Of a stretch of 64,000 nucleotides of DNA, positions 8,323 through 16,035 are shown one piece after another (positions within the stretch are counted from its first letter, which is position 1; each line of letters begins with the position of its first letter). Source of the stretch: Fontibacter flavus (GTDB lineage: Bacteria; Bacteroidota; Bacteroidia; Cytophagales; Cyclobacteriaceae); NCBI RefSeq assembly GCF_042432905.1, contig NZ_JBHLWI010000029.1:45108-109107 (forward strand), written 5' to 3'. The position numbers were made by a program, and so were the translations under genes. The notes below the pieces were generated by a model, which had not been told where the DNA came from, made no database searches, and worked only from the letters and a program-made list of their open reading frames with translations.

Positions 8323-10671
8323 ATGAAACCGGATACTAAATTCCTGAATTACATCATGAAACAAAAGAACTGGTGGCTTCCCTTTATGCTCATCTTTGTC
8401 ATCAGTATAGTAGGTCTTTTGTTCATTGCCTATCAGACTTACGAGGAAGCGCCTCCCATTCCGCATTATGTAGATGAAAAGGGAGAAGAAATCATCACCC
8501 AAGAGCAAATATTGAGAGGACAGGAGGTTTTCCATCGATATGCGTTGATGGAATATGGAAGTATGTTTGGAGACGGCGCCTTGAGAGGTCCGGATTTTAC
8601 AGCTCAGGCCTTAAATGAAAGGGCTAAATCCATGTTTCGTTTTTATCAGGAAAGTTTGAACGGGAATGGTAGTAAGAGTGATTTTGAGTCAGAAGGTATT
8701 TTGAGAAAGATTCAAAAAGAGATTAAGGAAAATACCTATGATGAAAATCAGAATCAGGTTAAGGTTTCTTTTGCTCAGGTAGCTGCAATTCGGGATTTGG
8801 AGGGCTTTTATCAAGAGATGTTTCTCAATCCTGATTTTCATGAGGCATTTAAGCCGACTGGATATATTTCCGATCCCGCAGAGATCAAGGATTTAAGTGC
8901 ATTCTTTTTTTGGGGATCCTGGGTCTGTAGCGTAGAGCGACCGGGTGAAAAATACAGTTATACCCATAATTGGCCTTATGATGAATTTGCAGGAAATGTT
9001 GCTACGCCTTCCACTTTAATTTGGAGTATTGTGGGCCTTTTGGGGCTGGTTTTGGGTTTGGGAATTGTTCTGTATTACTATGGACAATTTGAACAACTGA
9101 GTGAGGAGTATTATGCAAAAGGTGCATCAGAAATGGTCACTGAAGAAAAATTACAACACTACAAACCTACGCCGACCCAAAGAGCCACCTTTAAGTTTTT
9201 CTATGTTGCGGTAATCCTGTTTTTGATTCAGGTTTTGGCTGGAGTTCTGACTGTTCATGATTTTGTTGGGTTTACCAAATTCTTTGGTTGGGATATTCAG
9301 GAAGTATTACCTGTTACAATTTCAAGGAGCTGGCATGTTCAGTTATCTCTGTTTTGGATTTCAGCCTGTTGGGTTGGGATTTCCTTTTTTATCCTTCCCT
9401 TGTTGGCAAAGAGTGAACCTAAAGGTCAGCTATTTTTGATCAATCTGCTCTTTGGGATATTTTTTGTCATGGTAGGTGGGTCTTTTGTGGGAATCTTTAT
9501 GGGCCCAACAGGTATGTTGGGGGATTATTCCCGATGGCTAGGGCATCAAGGTTGGGAGTTTGTGGAATTAGGACGACTCTACCAATATTTCCTTTTGGCC
9601 ATCTTTGCGCTTTGGGCGGTTATAGTTTATAGAGGTGTTAAAAATACGCTTAGACCTGGAATGCCCTGGGGTTTACCCAATTGGTTGGTGTATTCCATTG
9701 TCTGTATTTTGCTTCTTTTATTATCGGGTTTTGTAGCTCGACCTGAAACCAATTTCGTCATTGCTGATTTTTGGAGATGGATGGTTGTGCATATGTGGGT
9801 GGAGGCATTCTTTGAAGTATTTACTACGATAATTGTAGGCTATATGATGGTGATGATGGGTTTGGTCAATAGGCAAGCTGTCGTGAAAGTGGTGTATATA
9901 GCAGCCTTACTGTTTTTGGGTTCAGGGCTTTTGGGGATTTCGCATAATTTCTATTGGAATGCCAAACCTGTAGGAACACTCGCTTTGGGAAGTGTATTTT
10001 CCACCTTACAGGTAGTTCCGTTGATATTGTTAACCTTGGAGGCGTGGAGGATGCAACGGATGCCATATCTATTATCGACAAAGCAAAAAGATAAACATCG
10101 ATCATCGCTCTTTGCGATGCCAGGAGTATTTCTTTTTATCATTGGGGTAACTTTTTGGAATTTCTTTGGTGCAGGGGTTTTTGGTCTGATCATTAACCTT
10201 CCCATAGCCAATTATTATGAGCATGGAACTTACCTGACAGTCAATCATGGGCATGCTGCATTGATGGGAGTTTACGGTAATTTATCCATAGCTGCCATTC
10301 TTTTTGCTTTGAGGTTTTTACTTAAACCTGAGGCATGGAACACTCAATTAGTGAAAACGACATTTTGGTCAATCAATATCGGCCTTTTATTGATGGTAAC
10401 TTTGGATTTATTCCCTGCAGGAATCCATCAACTTGTTGCAGTGATGGAGGAAGGGTATTGGTTTGCCAGGTCACAGGAGTTTATCCAAAGTGTACCTTTT
10501 CAGTCAATGACCTGGTTAAGAATTGTAGGTGGAGCTGTTTTTTGTGTTGGAGGCCTTTTTCCTCTGACTTGGTTTGTATTGAAAAGCGCCAAGCATCTCA
10601 AACCTGCCTATGAAATGAGAAAAATTGATCATCAACCCGAAGAAGTAGAAGAAGAAATAGAAACAGTTTAA
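8323..10671 (+). CDS. nod: Nitric oxide dismutase (Nod)-type member of the qNor family
   Basis: A 782-aa fused quinol-type NO reductase homologue: an N-terminal membrane helix, a periplasmic cytochrome c-like domain without a CxxCH haem site, then about 13 helices. H338 (haem b) and H490/E494 (VHMWVE) are kept. H541 is kept, but the next residue, normally the third FeB histidine, is N542 (SHNFYW). The glutamate seen as E260 in this window's NorB is Q563 (STLQVV). In the qNor quinol motif H-x3-E-x3-F, the Glu is G316 (H312, F320 kept), and the Asp of the C-terminal R-x-x-G-D motif is G737. Loss of one FeB His (to Asn) and of quinol-site residues is the signature described for Nod of Methylomirabilis and relatives, which splits 2 NO into N2 and O2. 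Activity is inferred. Annotation pipelines would probably call it norB/norZ. Confidence 0.78.
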   Translation: MKPDTKFLNYIMKQKNWWLPFMLIFVISIVGLLFIAYQTYEEAPPIPHYVDEKGEEIITQEQILRGQEVFHRYALMEYGSMFGDGALRGPDFTAQALNERAKSMFRFYQESLNGNGSKSDFESEGILRKIQKEIKENTYDENQNQVKVSFAQVAAIRDLEGFYQEMFLNPDFHEAFKPTGYISDPAEIKDLSAFFFWGSWVCSVERPGEKYSYTHNWPYDEFAGNVATPSTLIWSIVGLLGLVLGLGIVLYYYGQFEQLSEEYYAKGASEMVTEEKLQHYKPTPTQRATFKFFYVAVILFLIQVLAGVLTVHDFVGFTKFFGWDIQEVLPVTISRSWHVQLSLFWISACWVGISFFILPLLAKSEPKGQLFLINLLFGIFFVMVGGSFVGIFMGPTGMLGDYSRWLGHQGWEFVELGRLYQYFLLAIFALWAVIVYRGVKNTLRPGMPWGLPNWLVYSIVCILLLLLSGFVARPETNFVIADFWRWMVVHMWVEAFFEVFTTIIVGYMMVMMGLVNRQAVVKVVYIAALLFLGSGLLGISHNFYWNAKPVGTLALGSVFSTLQVVPLILLTLEAWRMQRMPYLLSTKQKDKHRSSLFAMPGVFLFIIGVTFWNFFGAGVFGLIINLPIANYYEHGTYLTVNHGHAALMGVYGNLSIAAILFALRFLLKPEAWNTQLVKTTFWSINIGLLLMVTLDLFPAGIHQLVAVMEEGYWFARSQEFIQSVPFQSMTWLRIVGGAVFCVGGLFPLTWFVLKSAKHLKPAYEMRKIDHQPEEVEEEIETV

Positions 10672-10691
10672 ACCAAATAGAATTATCGTAT

Positions 10692-11141
10692 ATGTTGGAA
10701 TCATTTACCTATCAGGTCAACGTCCATTGGCAAAATGGAAGAATCGGAAAGATGAGTTCTCCTGAGCTTGAGCATTCTTTTTCATGTGCTACTCCACCGG
10801 AATTTCCGGAAGGTGTTCCGGGAATCTGGTCTCCTGAGCACCTGTTTACTGCAGCAGTCAACAGCTGTTTTATGACAACCTTCCTTGCAGTGGCAGAGAA
10901 TTATAAACTTAAATATGAGAATTTTTCCTGCAAAGCTTTAGGGAGACTTTCAAGAGAAAAAGGGAAATGGATGATGTCTGAAATTGTGCTGAAACCTGAG
11001 CTGATTATTTGTGCTGAAGAATCTGAAGATAAAGCAGTGAAAGTCCTTGAAAAATCTGAAAAAGCTTGTTTGATCACCAATTCGATCCATACTATGGTAA
11101 TTATGGAAGCAACAATATTGGTTTCTGAAATTTGTATTTAG
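10692..11141 (+). CDS. OsmC-family protein
   Basis: A 149-aa OsmC/Ohr-fold protein with two conserved cysteines, one in AAVNSCFMTTF (about residue 59) and one in EKACLITNSI (about residue 118), the redox pair of the family. OsmC/Ohr proteins reduce organic or lipid hydroperoxides in the cytoplasm. It starts 20 nt after the Nod-like gene and ends at a strong terminator, so it is probably co-transcribed with it. That pairing is notable because a Nod enzyme would make O2 inside an otherwise anoxic cell. Confidence 0.82.
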   Translation: MLESFTYQVNVHWQNGRIGKMSSPELEHSFSCATPPEFPEGVPGIWSPEHLFTAAVNSCFMTTFLAVAENYKLKYENFSCKALGRLSREKGKWMMSEIVLKPELIICAEESEDKAVKVLEKSEKACLITNSIHTMVIMEATILVSEICI

Positions 11142-11167
11142 ATGATGTGTTTTCGGTAATAAAAAGG

Positions 11168-11193
11168 GTGGGATTTCTGATCCCACTTTTTTT
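11168..11193 (+). terminator. Rho-independent terminator after osmC
   Basis: GTGGGAT-TTCTG-ATCCCAC forms a perfect 7-bp stem followed by seven T. It ends the Rrf2/nod/osmC transcription unit. Confidence 0.85.
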
Positions 11194-11299
11194 GTTTAAT
11201 GGATTTTATCAGAATTATCTTATCAAATTAGAACCTGAAAATGGGCTTTTTGGTTGTATTAGTTTTCAGCCAAATGAGGCTAATCTGTAGAAGATAGTG

Positions 11300-12016
11300 T
11301 CAATTCCTCCAGATCACATGAATGGGCAAACTGTGTTTTGTTTCTGTGAAATGCCTTTTAAAACTTTTTGGCAATGTGTTGATTGTTTCTTTTTCTCCCA
11401 CAAAATGCTGCAAATAATAATTGCCAGAGTAGCCCTTTTGGTAAAGGAAGTCGGCCATTTCTATGAGTTCTTCTGCGCTGATCAGGGAAGAATGTAAAGT
11501 GGTCCTGATTTCAAATGGAATATCACTGTCTAAGAGCATTTCCAGACTTTGCTCAAATTCTTCAAAGAGCTTAGAATCAGTAATTCTTTCAAAGCTTCTG
11601 GGTAGTGCCTTGAAATCCAATGCCACATAATCCACTAATTTCTGGGCAATCAAATTTTCAAGAACATGAGGTCTGCTTCCGTTGGTGTCTATTTTCACCT
11701 TCATACTCATTTGGTGAATCTGGTCTGCCAGCCAGGGGAGGTCCTGGTGCATAGTGCTTTCCCCTCCGCTCAGCACAACTCCATCCAGCAGGTTTATTCT
11801 TTTCCTAAGAAATCCAAGGGCATCTTCAAAACTCAGTTTTCCTTTGCCTTTGACTATCTCGGGATTGTAGCAATAGCCACAGCGCATATTACAGCCTGCA
11901 AACCAAAGGATGCAGGCTGTTTTATCTGGATAGTCTAGGATTGTGAATGGTGTAATGCTGTAAATTGGCTTAGCAGCTTCACTTTTCCGTAAAATGCTGT
12001 CTTTGTTTGTGTTCAC
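11300..12016 (-). CDS. nrdG: Anaerobic ribonucleoside-triphosphate reductase activating protein
   Basis: A 238-aa radical SAM protein with the cluster motif CNMRCGYC (CxxxCxxC, about residues 41-48) and SGGES. It generates the glycyl radical on NrdD using S-adenosylmethionine and a [4Fe-4S] cluster. The start is the GTG at 12016; no earlier in-frame start gives a better N-terminus. That start lies inside the detached glycyl-radical segment of nrdD (11979-12128), a 38-nt overlap that would couple the two genes if the nrdD frame were intact. Confidence 0.9.
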   Translation of the reverse strand: MNTNKDSILRKSEAAKPIYSITPFTILDYPDKTACILWFAGCNMRCGYCYNPEIVKGKGKLSFEDALGFLRKRINLLDGVVLSGGESTMHQDLPWLADQIHQMSMKVKIDTNGSRPHVLENLIAQKLVDYVALDFKALPRSFERITDSKLFEEFEQSLEMLLDSDIPFEIRTTLHSSLISAEELIEMADFLYQKGYSGNYYLQHFVGEKETINTLPKSFKRHFTETKHSLPIHVIWRN

Positions 12017-12128
12017 CTTTCTTTCCTATATTAAAACTTTCAACTGGTCTATGGTAACCCATTACCCGTGTGTATACGAGGCATTTTGTTCTTTCAGCTT
12101 GGTGCTTATCAAGGATGGATTGTGTTTC
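11979..12128 (-). pseudogene. nrdD: Out-of-frame glycyl-radical C-terminus of nrdD
   Basis: In the +1 frame relative to the nrdD reading frame, directly at its TGA stop, 49 codons encode ETQSILDKHQ, then RTKCLVYTRVMGYHRPVESF and NIGKKGEHKQR, ending at TGA 11981-11979. RVMGYHRP is the glycyl-radical motif of class III ribonucleotide reductase; its Gly carries the radical NrdG installs. In normal NrdD this segment is continuous with the catalytic domain. The +1 frame has no stop back to about 12160, so the frame change falls between about 12160 and 12127. The junction reads CAT-CCT-TGA-A, where a +1 slip on CCT would restore the frame; an indel or assembly error is the simpler explanation. Confidence 0.85.
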
Positions 12129-14247
12129 AAGGATGTTTTGCATAATCATTTGGATTTTGGTTTATAGTATTTAACAAGGTTTCATCGCATTTAGGACAGT
12201 ATTCATGTTCACCGTTCAGATAGCCGTGTACAGGACATATACTAAAGACCGGTGTTACGGTAATGTAGGGTAGTTTGAAGTTGGAGAGCACTTTTTTGAC
12301 CAAAGACCTACAAGCTTCCGGAGAGGATATTTTTTCCCGCATATACAAATGCAGTACTGTACCTCCTGTGTACTTGCATTGGAGGTCATCCTGGAGCATC
12401 AATGCCTCAAATGGGTCATCCGTGAAGTCAACAGGTATTTGGGAACTATTGGTATAGTAGATGTTTTCTTCTTCACCGGCCTGAATGATATCTGTAAAGC
12501 GCTTTTTGTCTTCTTTTGCAAATCGGTAAGTAGTACCTTCAGCAGGGGTAGCTTCCAGGTTGTAAAGGTTCCCTGTAGCTTCCTGATATGCTTTCATACG
12601 AGTACGGATATATTCCAGGATTTCGGATGCAAACTTCTGTCCTGAGAGGCTGGTAATGTCTTCTTGGGAATCTGTGAAATTGAGGATCATTTCATTCATG
12701 CCATTGACACCGATTGTGGAGAAGTGGTTTCTGAAATGGGGGAGGTATCTTTTAGTATAAGGGTAAAGGCCCCGATCATACATCTCCTGGATAAATACTC
12801 GTTTTTTCTCCAGGGTAGATTTGGCAATTTCCATCAGGTGGTCCAATCTTTGGAAAAGGCCTTCTTTATTTCCTTTGTAGATATATCCCAACCTGGCCAT
12901 GTTGATGGTGACTACTCCAATGCTTCCGGTCATTTCGGCTGAACCAAATAGGCCATTTCCTCTTTTGAGTAATTCCCTTAAATCCAACTGAAGCCTGCAG
13001 CACATGCTTCGGACTGCATTGGGTTTATAGGCTTCAGGGTTTTCGATTTTGTTTCCTTCCTCATCATAAGTGTATTGGCTACCTATAAAATTCTGGAAGT
13101 AAGAAGAACCGATTTTAGCGGTATTTTCAAACAACAGGTCTGTGTTTTCTCCATACCAGTCAAAATCCTCTGTAATGTTGACTGTTGGGATTGGGAAAGT
13201 AAAGGGCTGGCCATTGGCATCACCTTCGGTCATAACTGTATAATAGGCCTTATTGATCATGTTCATTTCCTTTTGGAAATGCTTGTAAGTCATGTCCTCT
13301 GGATTGCTTATACCTCTCTTCAAGGCCCTGTACAAAAGTTCAGGGTCTTTAATATCCCTAAAGAGATGGATATCATTTTTTGTTGGAATCTGATCTTTCA
13401 AATCATCAGGTGTCACCCAATCCAAAGTAATATTGGTAAAAGGGGATTGTCCCCATCTAGCAGGTACATTTAGGTTATAGATAAAAGAGCGGATGGCTTT
13501 TTCTACGTCTTTTTGACTCAGATTATCTTTGAAAACGTAAGGAGCCAAGTAAGTGTCAAATGAGCTGAATGCCTGTGCTCCGGCCCATTCACTCTGGAGA
13601 ATTCCCAGAAAATTTGCCATTTGACCTAATGCTTCCCGGAAATGGGAGGGAGGTCTGCTTTCTACTCTGCCTCTTATACCATTGAAGCCCTCATTGAGGA
13701 GAACCCTTAAACTCCAACCTGCACAATAGCCAGTCAGGCAATCAAGGTCATGTATGTGTATGTCTCCGTTTCTATGGGCATATCCCTCTTCTTTTGAATA
13801 CACACTGTCCAACCAGTAATTGGCAATGATTTTACCCGCCACATTATTGACGAGCCCGGCATTGGAATAGGAAGTATTGGCATTGGCATTGATGCGCCAG
13901 TCTGTTTGTTGTATGTATTCTTCTATGGTCTGTGTGCTGTCTACATAGGTGGTGTCCTCGTTCAGTCCGGCAACATGCTCCCTTTGCATTTTGCGGGTAT
14001 GCCTGTAAAGCATAAAGGAGCGCATGACATCAAACAAAGACGCAGCATAAAGTTCTTTTTCAATGATATCCTGTATTTCCTCAACTGCCCAAGTGGTTTT
14101 ATCTTTCAGTTTGTGGATAACAGATTCAAAAACTTCCGGTTGGTAGGGTTGATGGACACTTTGAAATGCTTTTTGTAGTGCATCTTCTATTTTGTAGGGT
14201 TCAAATGGCGCATACTCTCCATTCCGTTTGATGACAAATTGATCCAT
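12127..14247 (-). CDS. nrdD: Anaerobic (class III) ribonucleoside-triphosphate reductase, frameshifted before the glycyl-radical domain
   Basis: A 706-aa ORF. An N-terminal ATP-cone (about residues 1-90, VIKRNGEYAPFEPYKIEDAL) is followed by the NrdD barrel, and the end carries the zinc-site cysteines and His in ICPVHGYLNGEHEYCPKC. The enzyme makes dNTPs without O2, as expected beside denitrification genes. The ORF stops right after the zinc site, whereas NrdD normally continues through the glycyl-radical loop; that missing end is encoded out of frame at 11979-12128. As read, the protein lacks its radical glycine and would be inactive unless ribosomes shift frame or the sequence has an indel error. 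An FNR-type site lies 95 nt upstream. Confidence 0.9.
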   Translation of the reverse strand: MDQFVIKRNGEYAPFEPYKIEDALQKAFQSVHQPYQPEVFESVIHKLKDKTTWAVEEIQDIIEKELYAASLFDVMRSFMLYRHTRKMQREHVAGLNEDTTYVDSTQTIEEYIQQTDWRINANANTSYSNAGLVNNVAGKIIANYWLDSVYSKEEGYAHRNGDIHIHDLDCLTGYCAGWSLRVLLNEGFNGIRGRVESRPPSHFREALGQMANFLGILQSEWAGAQAFSSFDTYLAPYVFKDNLSQKDVEKAIRSFIYNLNVPARWGQSPFTNITLDWVTPDDLKDQIPTKNDIHLFRDIKDPELLYRALKRGISNPEDMTYKHFQKEMNMINKAYYTVMTEGDANGQPFTFPIPTVNITEDFDWYGENTDLLFENTAKIGSSYFQNFIGSQYTYDEEGNKIENPEAYKPNAVRSMCCRLQLDLRELLKRGNGLFGSAEMTGSIGVVTINMARLGYIYKGNKEGLFQRLDHLMEIAKSTLEKKRVFIQEMYDRGLYPYTKRYLPHFRNHFSTIGVNGMNEMILNFTDSQEDITSLSGQKFASEILEYIRTRMKAYQEATGNLYNLEATPAEGTTYRFAKEDKKRFTDIIQAGEEENIYYTNSSQIPVDFTDDPFEALMLQDDLQCKYTGGTVLHLYMREKISSPEACRSLVKKVLSNFKLPYITVTPVFSICPVHGYLNGEHEYCPKCDETLLNTINQNPNDYAKHP

Positions 14248-14341
14248 AGGATTTCAGGTTTTATTGGTGGAATTGTAACAAAAACTTTTTCAAGGTAAAG
14301 ATTAGTGTCACTATGGCTAAGGGTATTTGTCATGTTTGGGC

Positions 14342-14355
14342 TTGACTTAAATCAT
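14342..14355 (-). promoter_or_regulatory. FNR-type site upstream of nrdD
   Basis: TTGAC-TTAA-ATCAT (minus strand: ATGAT-TTAA-GTCAA). Thirty-six nt after its 5' end on the minus strand a TA dinucleotide begins TAGCCATA, a poor -7 box. FNR control of an anaerobic ribonucleotide reductase is biologically expected. Confidence 0.5.
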
Positions 14356-14378
14356 GGAAAATAATTGACTTTAAATTC

Positions 14379-14407
14379 TTGTTTTTGCATAATAAAAGAT
14401 AAATTTG
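14379..14407 (+). promoter_or_regulatory. Candidate promoter of the UDG-family gene
   Basis: TTG (14379-14381), 18-nt spacer, TAAATTTG (14400-14407): a full match to the Bacteroidota -7 box TAnnTTTG with a -33 TTG at normal distance. The coding start follows at 14482. Confidence 0.5.
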
Positions 14408-14481
14408 TCTTCTTTTTATGGTTATACCGAAGTTCTTCTTAGTATATGATTATGTATATTTAGGTATTAATAAATTTTTCT

Positions 14482-15075
14482 ATGATGCTAAGACAATTTG
14501 AAAATCTAGTCCAAGAGGTGAAATCATGCCGGATCTGTGCAGATTACTTGCCATTAGGTCCTAAGCCGGTATTTTCTGCGGATGAAAAAAGCAGGATTTT
14601 GATTGTGGGTCAGGCACCTGGCACGAAAGTTCATGAGACAGGAATACCTTGGAATGATCAAAGCGGCAAAGAGCTTAGGAGATGGTTGGGAGTGGATACA
14701 GAGACTTTCTACAATACGGAATTTTTTGGAATCATCCCCATGGGATTCTGTTATCCGGGAAGAGGAACAGGAGGGGACTTGCCTCCAAGGCCTGAATGTG
14801 CTCCTAAATGGCATGATGCGCTATTGGAACATATGCCACAAATTGAGTTGACTTTACTTATTGGTCAATATGCACAGGGATATTATCTAGGTCAGAAAAG
14901 GAGAAAAACACTGACTGAAACGGTCATGAATTTTGAGGAATATCTTCCCAAGTATTTCCCATTGGTTCATCCTTCACCAAGGAATAAAGCCTGGCATAAA
15001 AGGAATCCTTGGTTTGAAGAAAGGTTATTGCCGGTTTTAAGGGCAAAAGTAAGGGAGGTGCTGGAGGAAAGTTAG
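14482..15075 (+). CDS. Uracil-DNA glycosylase family protein
   Basis: A 197-aa protein of the UDG superfamily. Motif 1 is GQAPG within LIVGQAPGTKVHETGIPW (about residues 42-59) and motif 2 is HPSPRN (about residues 165-170). Early cysteines (CRIC) resemble part of an Fe-S UDG cluster, but the full four-Cys set of family 4 is not evident. The likely role is removal of uracil or other deaminated bases from DNA, which would suit nitrosative conditions, though the substrate is not shown. Start ATG at 14482 or 14485. It is divergent from nrdD. Confidence 0.8.
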   Translation: MMLRQFENLVQEVKSCRICADYLPLGPKPVFSADEKSRILIVGQAPGTKVHETGIPWNDQSGKELRRWLGVDTETFYNTEFFGIIPMGFCYPGRGTGGDLPPRPECAPKWHDALLEHMPQIELTLLIGQYAQGYYLGQKRRKTLTETVMNFEEYLPKYFPLVHPSPRNKAWHKRNPWFEERLLPVLRAKVREVLEES

Positions 15076-15245
15076 AAGAAATTTCGGATTTGGGAAGGCG
15101 GATTTTTAAAAGGGAAAAAGAGTCGAGAAGCTAGAGACGAGATGCTAGAAACAAGAAACGATGAAGTTTGTGCTGAGTTTTCCAATTTGGAAAACTTTCC
15201 ACTTTGGGGCATCTTTACTGACTAATCATTGCAATTTTAAAGACC

Positions 15246-15707
15246 ATGACCAATAATGATATTATACGCAGCCTGCGTTATACTTTTGATTTTAATGATG
15301 ATAAGATGATCGCTCTCTTTGCACTTGGAGGAAAGCAGGTTACTAGAGCTGAGGTTAGTGATTGGTTGAAAAGAGAAGAGGATCCGGAATACAAAGGTAT
15401 TTATGATAAGGATCTTGCTTATTTCCTCAATGGCTTGATCATGGACAGAAGGGGTAAAAAGGAAGGAGTGGAACCTGTTGCTGAAAAGACACTTTCCAAC
15501 AATTTGGTCCTGCGCAAGCTGAAGATAGCCTTGGATATGAAGGATGAGGATATTCTGGAAGTTTTGGCATCGATGAATGTCAATATCAGTAAACATGAAT
15601 TGAGTGCATTTTTCCGAAAGCCGACCCAAAAGCAATTCCGTTTGCTCAAAGATCAAATCCTAAGGTATTTTCTCCGTGGCCTACAAAAGAAATACAGGGA
15701 AGATTAG
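15246..15707 (+). CDS. DUF1456 (YehS-like) protein
   Basis: A 153-aa protein built of two similar DUF1456 halves, each beginning with an (I/L)RxLxxAxxxxD-type helix (IIRSLRYTFDFNDDKM and VLRKLKIALDMKDEDI). The function of YehS-like proteins is unknown. The spacer before it has a purine-rich imperfect repeat near 15123-15155, and a 14-bp perfect inverted repeat follows the stop codon by 4 nt. No operon partner is apparent. Confidence 0.82.
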   Translation: MTNNDIIRSLRYTFDFNDDKMIALFALGGKQVTRAEVSDWLKREEDPEYKGIYDKDLAYFLNGLIMDRRGKKEGVEPVAEKTLSNNLVLRKLKIALDMKDEDILEVLASMNVNISKHELSAFFRKPTQKQFRLLKDQILRYFLRGLQKKYRED

Positions 15708-15711
15708 AGGT

Positions 15712-15751
15712 TTCAATTACAAAGAATGTTATTTACATCTTTGTAATTGAA
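15712..15751. repeat. Perfect 14-bp inverted repeat after the DUF1456 gene
   Basis: TTCAATTACAAAGA (15712-15725) and its exact reverse complement (15738-15751) flank a 12-nt loop. TCGTTTT follows, so it may be a terminator, but the AT-rich symmetric arms would also suit an operator. Confidence 0.6.
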
Positions 15752-16035
15752 TCGTTTTATATAAATCTTTTAGTAGGGTTGGGCAGTGATTTAATTTTTT
15801 GTGCTCATAGACAGATTTATTATGTTAAGTGCCTGATATATAGGGTTTTTGATGGATTTTTTCTTTCAATTTTCTTTTTATATAATTAGTTTAATTAATT
15901 GTTTAGAGCATTTTTTCATGACAAATATCACTTAGGGATATGATGAATGCCTGTTTTTACAGGAAATAATGCTAATAGCTTTGCCATCTTATATCTGATT
16001 TCTTATCAGGAGCTGAAATTACAATTAATCAAAAT
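15752..16035. promoter_or_regulatory. Leader and promoter region of the flavoenzyme-queD operon, with an FNR-type site
   Basis: This stretch (with 15712-15751, 328 nt without a gene) contains ATGAC-AAAT-ATCAC at 15918-15931, an FNR-like site with one weak outer base. A perfect -7 box TAGCTTTG lies at 15976-15983. The distance from site start to box is 58 nt, 22 nt (two helical turns) more than at nirK and nrfH, which would place the site near -63, a class I position. A small hairpin CCTGT-TTTT-ACAGG (15950-15963) lies between them. TTAATTAA occurs at 15891-15898. Confidence 0.5.

Noticed and set aside
14394..14413. Possible further AAAGGATA palindrome (AAAAGATA-AATT-TGTCTTCT)
   Set aside because: The right arm matches poorly and the sequence is better explained by the -7 box TAAATTTG of the UDG-family gene.
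15123..15155. Purine-rich imperfect direct repeat (GAAGCTAGA / GATGCTAGA) before the DUF1456 gene
   Set aside because: Short, degenerate and low in complexity; no array or mobile-element boundary is visible.
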